Part shown: positions 55,806 to 64,000 of the stretch, piece after piece
Layout: the number at the start of each line of letters is the position of its first letter
How positions within the stretch are numbered: the first letter of the stretch is position 1
The notes under the pieces: generated by a model
Database searches by the model: none
Told to the model about the DNA's origin: nothing
Seen by the model: only the letters and a program-made list of their open reading frames with translations
Made by a program: the position numbers and the translations under genes
DNA from: Tropicimonas sp. IMCC34011
GTDB lineage: Bacteria > Pseudomonadota > Alphaproteobacteria > Rhodobacterales > Rhodobacteraceae
Length of the DNA: 64,000 nt
Reading direction: 5' to 3'
NCBI RefSeq assembly: GCF_003390865.1
Contig: NZ_QMEJ01000001.1
Location: 806,001 to 870,000, forward strand

Positions 55806-57179
55806 ATGTTCCTGAGCGTCTTCGATATCTTCAAGGTCGGAATAGGCCCCTCCTCGTCCCACACGATGGGACCGATGGTCGCCGCCGCGCGGTTCCTGTC
55901 GCGGCTGCGCGCCTCCCCCTTCCAGCCCCACGGCCTGCGTGCCTCCCTCCACGGATCGCTTGCCTTCACCGGTGTGGGCCATGCGACGGACCGGGCCACG
56001 ATCCTCGGCCTCGCCGGGTTCGAGCCGGAAACCTACGACAAGGACGCGGCGGACGCGGCACTGGAGCGGATTCGCCTGGAGAAGACCGTGACGCCCGATG
56101 GCTTCGGCCCCCTCGCCTTCGACCCCGCCTCCGACCTCGTCTTCGATTACGACACCCCGCTCACCGGCCACGCCAACGGCATGCGCCTCATGGCGACGGA
56201 CGCGCAGGGCGACGTGATCCTGTCGGAGGTCTACTACTCCGTCGGCGGCGGTTTCGTCGTCACCGAGGACGAGCTGAAGACCGGCCCGGGAGAGGAGACC
56301 GGCCCCGCCCTCCCCCTGCCCTTCTCCACGGCTGCCGGGCTTCTGGAGGTCTGCGCGCGGGAGGGGCTCACCATCGCCGAGGTGCAGCTGAGGAACGAGC
56401 GTGCCCGCCGGTCCGGCGCTGAGATCGACGCCGGGATCAAGCGGCTCTGGGAGGTGATGGAGGCCTGCATCGCGCGCGGCCTCGAGACCGAAGGGATCCT
56501 GCCCGGCGGCCTCAACGTCAAGCGCCGCGCTCCGGCCATCGTCCGGGCCCTGAAGGAGGAGTACGGCCGCAACCTCTCCGCACCGCATACGATCCACGAC
56601 TGGACCCTGGCCTATGCCATGGCGGTGAACGAGGAGAACGCCGCTGGCGGTCAGGTCGTCACCGCCCCCACGAACGGCGCGGCCGGGGTGATCCCGGCTG
56701 TCATACGCTACTGGCTCGACCATGTGCCGGGCGCCACCCGTGACCGGTTACCGGACTTTCTGCTGACCGCGGCTGCGATCGGCGGTCTCGTGAAGCGCAA
56801 TGCCTCGATCTCGGGGGCGGAGGCCGGCTGTCAGGCCGAGGTCGGCAGCGCGGCGGCGATGGCCGCGGCTGGTCTGAGCGCGGTCCTGGGGGCGAACGCG
56901 GCGCAGGTGGAGAACGCCGCCGAGATCGCCCTGGAGCATCATCTCGGCATGACCTGCGACCCCGTCCGCGGCCTCGTTCAGGTGCCCTGCATCGAGCGCA
57001 ACGGCCTTGGCGCGGTCAAGGCGATCAGCGCGGCGAGCCTGTCGCTCCGCGGATCGGGGGAGCACCTCGTCCCGCTCGACGCCTGCATCGAGACGATGCG
57101 CCAGACCGGCGCCGACATGAGCGAGAAGTACAAGGAGACCGCGCTTGGCGGCCTCGCGGTGAACGTGCCGAACTGCTGA
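55806..57179 (+). CDS. sdaA: L-serine ammonia-lyase
   Basis: A 457-residue single-chain, iron-sulfur type L-serine dehydratase that converts serine to pyruvate and ammonia. The beta domain opens SVFDIFKVGIGPSSSHTMGPM and contains YYSVGGGFV; the alpha domain shows VTAPTNGAAGVIPAV, KRNASISGAEAGCQAEVGSAAAMAAAGL, ALEHHLGMTCDPVRGLVQVPCIERN. The cysteines of GCQAE, MTCDP and the terminal VPNC are the expected 4Fe-4S ligands and plug. No strong ribosome site is visible. It converges on ppaC across a strong terminator. Confidence 0.95.
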   Translation: MFLSVFDIFKVGIGPSSSHTMGPMVAAARFLSRLRASPFQPHGLRASLHGSLAFTGVGHATDRATILGLAGFEPETYDKDAADAALERIRLEKTVTPDGFGPLAFDPASDLVFDYDTPLTGHANGMRLMATDAQGDVILSEVYYSVGGGFVVTEDELKTGPGEETGPALPLPFSTAAGLLEVCAREGLTIAEVQLRNERARRSGAEIDAGIKRLWEVMEACIARGLETEGILPGGLNVKRRAPAIVRALKEEYGRNLSAPHTIHDWTLAYAMAVNEENAAGGQVVTAPTNGAAGVIPAVIRYWLDHVPGATRDRLPDFLLTAAAIGGLVKRNASISGAEAGCQAEVGSAAAMAAAGLSAVLGANAAQVENAAEIALEHHLGMTCDPVRGLVQVPCIERNGLGAVKAISAASLSLRGSGEHLVPLDACIETMRQTGADMSEKYKETALGGLAVNVPNC

Positions 57180-57227
57180 AAGTGTGCGGGAGCCGCCCCG
57201 CGCAGTCGACGCGGCCTGCATCGCAAG

Positions 57228-57262
57228 GGGAGCGCGCCCCGGCTGCGGCGCGCTCCCCCTTG
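57228..57262. terminator. Terminator between sdaA and ppaC
   Basis: A 12-bp stem (GGGGAGCGCGCC paired with GGCGCGCTCCCC) with an 8-base loop, followed by CTT, lies between convergent sdaA and ppaC, 8 bases before the ppaC stop. Probably bidirectional. Confidence 0.85.
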
Positions 57263-57269
57263 GATAATC

Positions 57270-58190
57270 CTAGCCCTTGAGGGCCGGAATGATCTGCTTC
57301 TTGCGGCTCATCACGCCCGGCAGGACCACGGTATCCCCCGACACGGTCGTATCGAAGCTGCGCTCCGCCACGCCCTTTACGCGCTCGTTCTGGATCAGCA
57401 TCGTCGCTTCCTCGCGCAGGATGTCGACAACGAAGAGCAGGACCTCGTCCACACCATCTTCGGCGGCCACTGCGGCGGTCGCATCCTTCAGCGCCTCCTT
57501 GCGGGCGAGGATCGACTGGGCGCTCGTGGTCTCGAGGACGGACACGCGGTACTTGGTGCCGTCGACCTCGCATTCCTTGCTGTCCATCCTCAGAAGCTCG
57601 GCTTCGGAGAAGCGGGAGACGTCGGACTTCGCGGCGAAGAGTTCTTCGGCGTAATCGGCGATCACGATGTCCAGTTCACCGGCAAGCTGCTCGGCCAGCG
57701 CACGGTCGACATCCGTGGTGGTGGGGGAGCGGAATTCCAGCGTGTCGGACAGGATGCAGGACAGCATCGCCGCCTTGATGCCCTCGGGCATGGTCGACGC
57801 ATCGGCGCCCATCAGGTCATGCAGGATCGTCGCGGTGCAGGCGACGGGGCGGACGGTGATGTTGATCGGCACCGTGGTCTCGAGGCCGCCGGTCAGCCTG
57901 TGGTGGTCGATGATCTCGCGGATGTCGGCCTCGGCGATTCCGGCGGGCAGCTCCGCGGGGTTGTTGGTATCCACGATCACGACGGCATCGCCCGGCGCGA
58001 CGTCCTCGATGATCTCGGGGCGCTCGAGGGACCAGCGCTGCAGGACGAAGGCAGCCTCGGTGTTGGGCTCGCCGAGAATGCGCGCGACGGCGGGCGTGCC
58101 GCGATGTTCGGAGAGATACCACGCCCAGATGATTGCGGAGCAGGTGGCGTCGGTGTCGGGGGCCTTGTGGCCGAATACCTGAAGGGTCAT
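57270..58190 (-). CDS. ppaC: Manganese-dependent inorganic pyrophosphatase (family II)
   Basis: A 306-residue DHH-family pyrophosphatase. Motifs are FGHKAPDTDATCSA (metal ligands), AVVIVDTNNPAEL, IIDHHRLTGG (the DHH motif) and, in the C-terminal DHHA2 domain, the terminal MSRKKQIIPAL with the substrate-binding SRKKQ. It hydrolyses pyrophosphate with Mn or Co, unlike the unrelated family I enzyme Ppa. Length matches the family (about 305-310). It converges on sdaA and diverges from the adhesin gene, with about 226 bases between the starts. Confidence 0.95.
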   Translation of the reverse strand: MTLQVFGHKAPDTDATCSAIIWAWYLSEHRGTPAVARILGEPNTEAAFVLQRWSLERPEIIEDVAPGDAVVIVDTNNPAELPAGIAEADIREIIDHHRLTGGLETTVPINITVRPVACTATILHDLMGADASTMPEGIKAAMLSCILSDTLEFRSPTTTDVDRALAEQLAGELDIVIADYAEELFAAKSDVSRFSEAELLRMDSKECEVDGTKYRVSVLETTSAQSILARKEALKDATAAVAAEDGVDEVLLFVVDILREEATMLIQNERVKGVAERSFDTTVSGDTVVLPGVMSRKKQIIPALKG

Positions 58191-58416
58191 CGCGAAAATC
58201 CTCTGTCGACGTTCGAGGCGTATCTAGCGGGACGCAGGCGCAATGTCATGGGGGTGCGGCACGCGGCTCAAATGCCACATTCCCGCCTCAATCGGACTCG
58301 GAGACGACAGGGCGACGGACGCAGCGTTAACCTTGGGGCAGAGTTGCCGAGGGGCCGCGTCGCGTTGGGGAGGGGCAGCCCTGCTTGAAAAGTTTGTCTG
58401 TAACCTGGGGATCTCC
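58191..58416. other. Divergent intergenic region ppaC / adhesin
   Basis: About 226 bases that must carry both promoters. No convincing sigma-70 pair or repeat stands out on the adhesin side. The open frame upstream of the adhesin start is not supported as coding. Confidence 0.4.
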
Positions 58417-60303
58417 ATGTTCTTTGAAATCGAACGCGCTCAGCGCGCGTCCGTCCGTTCGTCCGCCCTGCGGCTGTCCTGCGCCTCCGTTCTTGCCCTC
58501 TCCCTCGGCGCCGGCTCCGCAATCGCCCAAAGCTATGACGCCGGCGGCGGCACGGCCAACGCGACCAACTCCGTGGCCATCGGCGCCGGTGCAACCGTCG
58601 AGACCGGGGCCACGAACGGCGTTGCTCTCGGCGAAAGCGCCCTTGTGACCGAGGACTCCGTGGACGGTGTCGCGATCGGCTCCGAAGCGAACGCGTCCGG
58701 CCCCTCGACCACGGCCATCGGCGGCGAGAGCGACGCGACCGGCGCGGGAACGACGTCCATCGGCTGGCAATCCGAAGCCATCGACGACTTCGCCACCGCC
58801 GTCGGCCACCAGGCCAGCGCGTCCAACCTGCAAGCTGTCGCGATCGGCGAGGACAGCGACGCGTCCGGTGTCGGATCCATCGCCATCGGCGGCAACAACA
58901 ATGCCGACGGCGAAGATGACACGGACGACACCGGCCAAGGCGCCGGCGCGACCGTCTCCGGGGTGGATTCCATCGCCATCGGCGCGGGTGCCTCCTCCAC
59001 CGGCAACAGCTCCACCGTCCTCGGCGGCGAGGGCGTAGCGGACGGCGCCGGCACCACGGCGATCGGCTGGCGCTCCGAAGCGACCGCCGAACGCGCGCAG
59101 GCCTTCGGCCACCTTGCGACGGCACAGGGGGTACGCTCCCTCGCGGTCGGCGAGAACGCCGATGCCCAGTCGGACAATGCCACCGCCATCGGCAATGAAT
59201 CGGTCGCGAACGGCGCTGACGCCCTCGCCATCGGCGACGAGGCGAACGCAGCCGGCCCCTCGACCACGGCCATCGGCGGCGAGAGCAACGCCACCAGCCC
59301 GGGGACGACCGCTCTCGGCTGGCAGTCGGAAGCGACGGACGATTTCGCCACCGCCGTCGGCCACCAGGCCAGCGCGACCAACCTGCAGGCCGTCGCGATC
59401 GGCGAGGACAGCAGCGCATCGGGTGTCGGCTCCATCGCGATCGGCGGCAACAACAACGCCGACGGCGAAGATGGCACCGAGGATAGCGGCCAGAACGCCG
59501 GCGCAACCGTCTCCGGGGTCGACTCCATCGCCATCGGCGCAGGTGCCTCCTCCATCGGCAACAGCTCCACAGTCCTCGGCGGCGAGGCGGCGGCGAACGG
59601 TGCCGGCACCACGTCGATCGGCTGGCGGTCCGAAGCGACCGCCGAGCGCGCGCAGGCCTTCGGTCACCTCGCCTCGGCGACCGGTGTCCGCTCTCTCGCG
59701 GTCGGCGAGGCCGCGAGCGCTTCTGGTGAAAACGCCGTTGCCCTCGGAAACCAGTCCTCCGCGGGCGGGGCGAATTCCCTCTCCTTCGGCAACGGAGCGA
59801 ATGCGGCGCAGTCGAACGCCGTCGCCATCGGCCAAGGCGTGACGACGACCCGGGCGAACCAGGTCTCCGTCGGCAACGCGGCCAACACCTACACGCTGGC
59901 CGGCGTCACGTCCGAGGCCAGCACGGCGGCGCAGGGAACGCCCGTCGGTGTGGTGACGTCCGATGCCGCCGGCAACCTCGCGGTGGACACCACCATGATG
60001 CCGGCGATCAGCGCCCTCGGGGCCGGCGTCGCGGAGCTTCAGGACCAGTTCGAGGACATGTCCGACGACATCGACCGCAACGAGGAAGGCATCGCCATGG
60101 CGATGGCCATGAGCGCGCCCTACGTCGCGCCCGGCTCGGATTTCGCGATGTCCGGCGGCCTTGGCTTCTTCGAAGGCTCCTCCGCGGCGGCATTCGGCTT
60201 CGGGTACCGCGTCAACGGCAACATGCAGATCGACCTCGGTGTCGCACACGGCTTCGACCACGGCTCGACCGGCGGCCGCGTCGGCTTCTCCTACTCGTTC
60301 TGA
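58417..60303 (+). CDS. Trimeric autotransporter adhesin (YadA-like)
   Basis: A 628-residue protein with a long N-terminal signal (residues 1-38, ending GAGSAIAQ), a passenger of YadA-head repeats of the AIG-xxxxA type (about 39-520), a very short stalk (LGAGVAELQDQFEDMSDDIDRNEEGI) and a C-terminal YadA anchor of about 80 residues ending in RVGFSYSF with a terminal phenylalanine. The passenger contains two consecutive 185-residue units (residues 83-267 and 268-452) aligning without gaps, DNA period 555 bases. Each unit has an acidic insert (NNNADGEDDTDD). The protein should form an outer-membrane trimer that binds surfaces. GGGGA precedes the ATG at 58417; earlier in-frame starts would disturb the signal peptide. 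Confidence 0.9.
   Translation: MFFEIERAQRASVRSSALRLSCASVLALSLGAGSAIAQSYDAGGGTANATNSVAIGAGATVETGATNGVALGESALVTEDSVDGVAIGSEANASGPSTTAIGGESDATGAGTTSIGWQSEAIDDFATAVGHQASASNLQAVAIGEDSDASGVGSIAIGGNNNADGEDDTDDTGQGAGATVSGVDSIAIGAGASSTGNSSTVLGGEGVADGAGTTAIGWRSEATAERAQAFGHLATAQGVRSLAVGENADAQSDNATAIGNESVANGADALAIGDEANAAGPSTTAIGGESNATSPGTTALGWQSEATDDFATAVGHQASATNLQAVAIGEDSSASGVGSIAIGGNNNADGEDGTEDSGQNAGATVSGVDSIAIGAGASSIGNSSTVLGGEAAANGAGTTSIGWRSEATAERAQAFGHLASATGVRSLAVGEAASASGENAVALGNQSSAGGANSLSFGNGANAAQSNAVAIGQGVTTTRANQVSVGNAANTYTLAGVTSEASTAAQGTPVGVVTSDAAGNLAVDTTMMPAISALGAGVAELQDQFEDMSDDIDRNEEGIAMAMAMSAPYVAPGSDFAMSGGLGFFEGSSAAAFGFGYRVNGNMQIDLGVAHGFDHGSTGGRVGFSYSF
58663..59772 (+). repeat. Tandem 555-base duplication within the adhesin gene
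   Basis: Two in-frame copies, 58663-59217 and 59218-59772, encode matching 185-residue segments. Examples are VGHQASASNLQAVAIGED against VGHQASATNLQAVAIGED, and SEATAERAQAFGHLA, identical in both. The copies have diverged at scattered codons, so the duplication is not recent. Confidence 0.85.
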
Positions 60304-60305
60304 GC

Positions 60306-60911
60306 ATGACCATCAGCAAACTCGCACCGCCGCTTCTTGCGGCGGTGCTCCTCGTCTCGGGGGGCCTCGCCGCTCCCCTGTCTGCACAAGTCCTGACCGC
60401 CCCGGGTGGCGTCACGATCGAGGAAAGCTACGCCACCGCGCTGATCCGGGACACGCTCGCCGCCATCTCGCAGGCGAACAGGACCGGCAACTACACCGTC
60501 CTGAGGGACATCGCGGCGCCGTCCTTCGCCGCAACCAACGATCCGGCGGCGCTCGGCGCCTTCTTCTCGAACCTGAGAAGCGCGGGGCCGGACCTCCTCC
60601 CGGCGCTGGCGCTCGAACCTGAGATTCTTCGGTTCGAGACGACGCCGGATTCCCGGCAGTTGCGGCTCGTCGGGTACGTTCCGGCCTATCCGGAGCATAT
60701 CAGCTTCGATCTGACCTTCGAACAGGTGCAGGCCGCGTGGCGCGTGAACGGCATGAGCGTCGGCGGCTTCGCACCAATCGACAGGACTGAGCGGCAGGCC
60801 CCGGCTCCCGGCCCCGCACCGACCCCGGCTCCAGCGCCTGTTCCCGGACAGGACGCGGCCCCGCCGAATGCCGACGGCGGGGATCAGGCGCCCGATCCGC
60901 AGGCCGAGTGA
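60306..60911 (+). CDS. Secreted protein paired with the adhesin
   Basis: A 201-residue protein with a signal peptide (MTISKLAPPLLAAVLLVSGGLAAPLSA, residues 1-27), a compact domain with IRDTLAAISQANRTGNYTVLRDIAAPSF and FEQVQAAWRVNGMSVGGFAP that has an NTF2-like strand pattern, and a proline/alanine-rich tail (PAPGPAPTPAPAPVPG). It starts 2 bases after the adhesin stop (TGAGCATG), so it is almost certainly co-translated with it. I do not recognise a named family. It may help secretion, folding or anchoring of the adhesin, which is an inference from position. Confidence 0.65.
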   Translation: MTISKLAPPLLAAVLLVSGGLAAPLSAQVLTAPGGVTIEESYATALIRDTLAAISQANRTGNYTVLRDIAAPSFAATNDPAALGAFFSNLRSAGPDLLPALALEPEILRFETTPDSRQLRLVGYVPAYPEHISFDLTFEQVQAAWRVNGMSVGGFAPIDRTERQAPAPGPAPTPAPAPVPGQDAAPPNADGGDQAPDPQAE

Positions 60912-60930
60912 CGCCCGACCAGCGGCGGGA

Positions 60931-61293
60931 TCAGTGGTCCGGCGCCGGCGTCTGCTGGTGCTGGGCCTGGACCCAGCCATCGTCCCGCGCGATCCAGACC
61001 GACGTGCAGTAGACCCGGTGGATCGCGCCGTTCCCGGCATCGCCCTCGGCGAGATATCCCGTCACGGCGACATTCTTCGCCGGGCGCGCGATGCTCTTCT
61101 CGCTCATTTCGACACCGCTCCAGTCCGGCGCCTCGTCGAGCGCCTTGCGGGCCTCGTCGCCCTTGGTCACGCCAAGTGGCGGGCCGAAGACCATGATCGT
61201 GTCCGCTGGAACGGTCTTGTCGTGGAAGGCGGCGTGACCCGTCCAGAACCGGCGTTCGTGATCCCAGATGTCGTCATCGGTCGCATCGGTCAT
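60931..61293 (-). CDS. NTF2-like (SnoaL/DUF4440-type) protein
   Basis: A 120-residue cytoplasmic protein with the small cone-shaped fold pattern of the NTF2 superfamily: an N-terminal helix with DDIWDHERRFWTGHAAFHD, then DTIMVFGPP, KNVAVTGYLAEGD and the closing strands IHRVYCTSVWIARDDGWVQAQHQQTPAP. This ending, W....HQQTP, is common in DUF4440 proteins of unknown function, some of which bind small molecules. An AAAGGA ribosome site lies before the ATG at 61293; the ATG at 61326 is less likely. It converges on the adhesin partner gene with 19 bases between the stops. Confidence 0.75.
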   Translation of the reverse strand: MTDATDDDIWDHERRFWTGHAAFHDKTVPADTIMVFGPPLGVTKGDEARKALDEAPDWSGVEMSEKSIARPAKNVAVTGYLAEGDAGNGAIHRVYCTSVWIARDDGWVQAQHQQTPAPDH

Positions 61294-61537
61294 GGCAAAT
61301 CCTTTCCCTTGCGTTCGCTCAAACACTCACCTGACAAACGCCGGCGGAGGGCCGGTGTGTTCCCTCGCAACGCGGTTTCTTCATTGGGGCAGGACAAGCC
61401 GCGGGAGGGCTCGATCCCGCGGCATCACCAGCGCTTCCGGCTTCGGATTTCGGATGCCTCCCGACCGTCCTTCGGCGCATTCGCGCTGCGGCCGATCACG
61501 CCCCCCCTGCTGACCGCAATGGGTCCCCGACGCCGTA

Positions 61538-61566
61538 TTGACACGTCCCGCGGGTATCCCTAGATC
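61538..61566 (+). promoter_or_regulatory. groES promoter
   Basis: TTGACA (61538-61543), a 17-base spacer and TAGATC (61561-61566) form a strong sigma-70-like promoter. The expected transcript start is near 61573, at the left edge of the CIRCE element. Confidence 0.7.
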
Positions 61567-61573
61567 AGCTCCG

Positions 61574-61600
61574 TTGGCACTCGCACCCGGTGAGTGACAA
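61574..61600 (+). promoter_or_regulatory. CIRCE operator (HrcA site)
   Basis: TTGGCACTC (61574-61582), 9 bases, GAGTGACAA (61592-61600) matches the CIRCE inverted repeat (TTAGCACTC-N9-GAGTGCTAA) with few mismatches. It lies just downstream of the groES promoter, where HrcA would repress groESL until heat shock. Confidence 0.88.
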
Positions 61601-61633
61601 CAGATGAAATCCAATGCGCGAGGAGCGTTCCAA

Positions 61634-61921
61634 ATGGCATTCAAACCCCTGCACGACCGTGTCCTGGTTCGCCGCGTCGAATCCGACGAGAAGACCAAGG
61701 GCGGTCTCATCATCCCCGACAGCGCCAAGGAAAAGCCCGCCGAGGGCCAGATCGTGGCGGCCGGCGAAGGTGCCCGCAAGGATAGCGGAGAGCTGGCTCC
61801 GATGGCCGTCAAGGAAGGCGACAAGGTCCTGTTCGGCAAGTGGTCCGGCACCGAGGTGACCGTCGATGGCGAAGAGCTGCTGATCATGAAGGAAAGCGAC
61901 ATCCTCGGAATCATTTCCTGA
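61634..61921 (+). CDS. groES: Co-chaperonin GroES
   Basis: A 95-residue GroES that caps the GroEL ring. [36 protein letters not shown] is the standard N-terminal block including the mobile loop ([10 protein letters not shown]), and [13 protein letters not shown] and [13 protein letters not shown] complete the domain. The ATG at 61634 follows GAGGAGCG; an upstream ATG at 61604 adds 10 unconserved residues and lies just past the operator. groEL follows 50 bases downstream. Confidence 0.96.
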   Translation: MAFKPLHDRVLVRRVESDEKTKGGLIIPDSAKEKPAEGQIVAAGEGARKDSGELAPMAVKEGDKVLFGKWSGTEVTVDGEELLIMKESDILGIIS

Positions 61922-61965
61922 GCGACGTCCCTCCTTCCCAATTCAATACCATTAGTCAGGAGTAG

Positions 61966-63618
<1,653 letters not shown>

Positions 63619-63643
63619 GTCAGCCGATCCATCCGGATCTTTG

Positions 63644-63671
63644 GGGGCGCTCCTTCGGGAGCGCCCCTTTT
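63644..63671 (+). terminator. Terminator after groEL
   Basis: GGGGCGCTCC, a TTCG tetraloop and GGAGCGCCCC form a perfect 10-bp stem followed by TTTT, a textbook intrinsic terminator about 25 bases after the groEL stop. Confidence 0.93.
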
Positions 63672-63688
63672 CGTTGGAGCGGCGGGGC

Positions 63689-64000
63689 TCAGCGACCGTA
63701 GCGGTACCGCTTGGCGATGGCGTCACCCTCAAGGCGGTGGGTGATGAAGCCCATCTTCTCGTAATAGGCCTGCCCCTCGACGTTCCGCACGCCTATCACC
63801 GCCTCGATATCCCGCAGGCCAACCTCCAGACCGACCGCCTGCGTCACCTCGAAAAGCCGCGATCCGACACCGCCGCGCCCTGCACCCGGTGCAACATGCG
63901 TGCCGATGATGCCCCACCCCGCGGGCGTTCCGTAGGGATTCCCCTCGGCGGCGAGCGTCAGCGACTGGAACCCCAGGAGGCTCCCCGCGTCATCCTCCGC
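63689..64000 (-). CDS. GNAT family N-acetyltransferase (partial, 5' end cut by window)
   Basis: The frame is open to the right edge, so the N-terminus is missing; 103 residues are visible. They show the acetyl-CoA region THVAPGAGRGGVGSRLFEV (R.GGVG, motif A) and EAVIGVRNVEGQAYYEKMGFITHRLEG (motif B with YYEKMGF), ending RYRYGR. This is a GNAT acyltransferase of unknown substrate. It converges on groEL, with the groEL terminator between them. Confidence 0.85.
   Translation of the reverse strand, partial: AEDDAGSLLGFQSLTLAAEGNPYGTPAGWGIIGTHVAPGAGRGGVGSRLFEVTQAVGLEVGLRDIEAVIGVRNVEGQAYYEKMGFITHRLEGDAIAKRYRYGR

Noticed and set aside
58268..60261. Long arginine-rich and valine/glycine-rich minus-strand frames opposite the adhesin
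   Set aside because: They mirror the repetitive adhesin codons; the adhesin has signal, head repeats and anchor in the plus frame.

Overview
The window is dense, GC-rich chromosomal DNA of an alphaproteobacterium, most probably Rhodobacterales (Rhodobacteraceae/Roseobacteraceae). Supporting signs are the glyQ-(171-aa small protein)-glyS-ppdK block, ctaD followed by a DUF2244 gene, the short prolyl-tRNA synthetase, a SAM-II-type riboswitch in front of metZ, tandem Lrp regulators divergent from ilvC, and an hdaA-ppk-ppx run. I see no rRNA, tRNA, CRISPR array, transposase or phage gene. About 55 protein genes cover nearly all of the sequence, and both ends cut genes (a DUF4123 protein on the left, a GNAT acetyltransferase on the right).

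Layout. 1-8.7 kb: T6SS-type DUF4123 adaptor (partial), MATE pump, NAD-epimerase, parE with a lipoprotein and a phosphotransferase behind it, then lolD/lolC. 9.1-14.4 kb: ctaD, DUF2244, a glycosyltransferase-like protein, yqeY, carA. 14.4-21.5 kb: a membrane glycosyltransferase with an MshEN-like N-terminus, GntR regulator, FAD hydroxylase, two Lrp regulators, ilvC, EamA transporter. 21.5-31.2 kb, nearly all on the minus strand: glyQ-small protein-glyS-ppdK and folB-folP-glmM. 31.4-35.8 kb: a SPOR/peptidoglycan-binding/trypsin-fold protein, trkH, CDF transporter. 35.85-37.15 kb: a low-GC island with one HEPN-like gene. 37.2-44.2 kb: folE2, SAM-II/metZ, two GST-family proteins, GNAT, alpha/beta hydrolase, proS. 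44.4-50.1 kb: AI-2E family protein, hdaA, ppk1, ppx. 50.2-58.2 kb: wrbA, hflC/hflK, gor, rpiA, sdaA, ppaC. 58.4-64 kb: a trimeric autotransporter adhesin with a secreted partner, an NTF2-like protein, groES/groEL with a CIRCE operator, GNAT (partial).

Functional links. Three folate genes are present at two sites (folE2; folB and folP). ppk1, ppx and the family II pyrophosphatase ppaC handle polyphosphate and pyrophosphate. Regulation readable from the DNA includes the SAM-II riboswitch, CIRCE with a sigma-70-like groES promoter, a mirrored 9-bp element between the Lrp pair and ilvC, and several strong hairpin terminators between convergent genes.

Most of the region is ordinary housekeeping DNA and I do not see a clear multi-gene novel system. 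The points most worth a second look are the HEPN-like island gene, the trypsin-fold protein lacking its catalytic His and Asp, the divergent PPDK, the C-terminal half of the FolB protein, the possible c-di-GMP-responsive glycosyltransferase, the adhesin with an exact 555-bp duplication, and a repeated intergenic element with interleaved inverted repeats between convergent genes.
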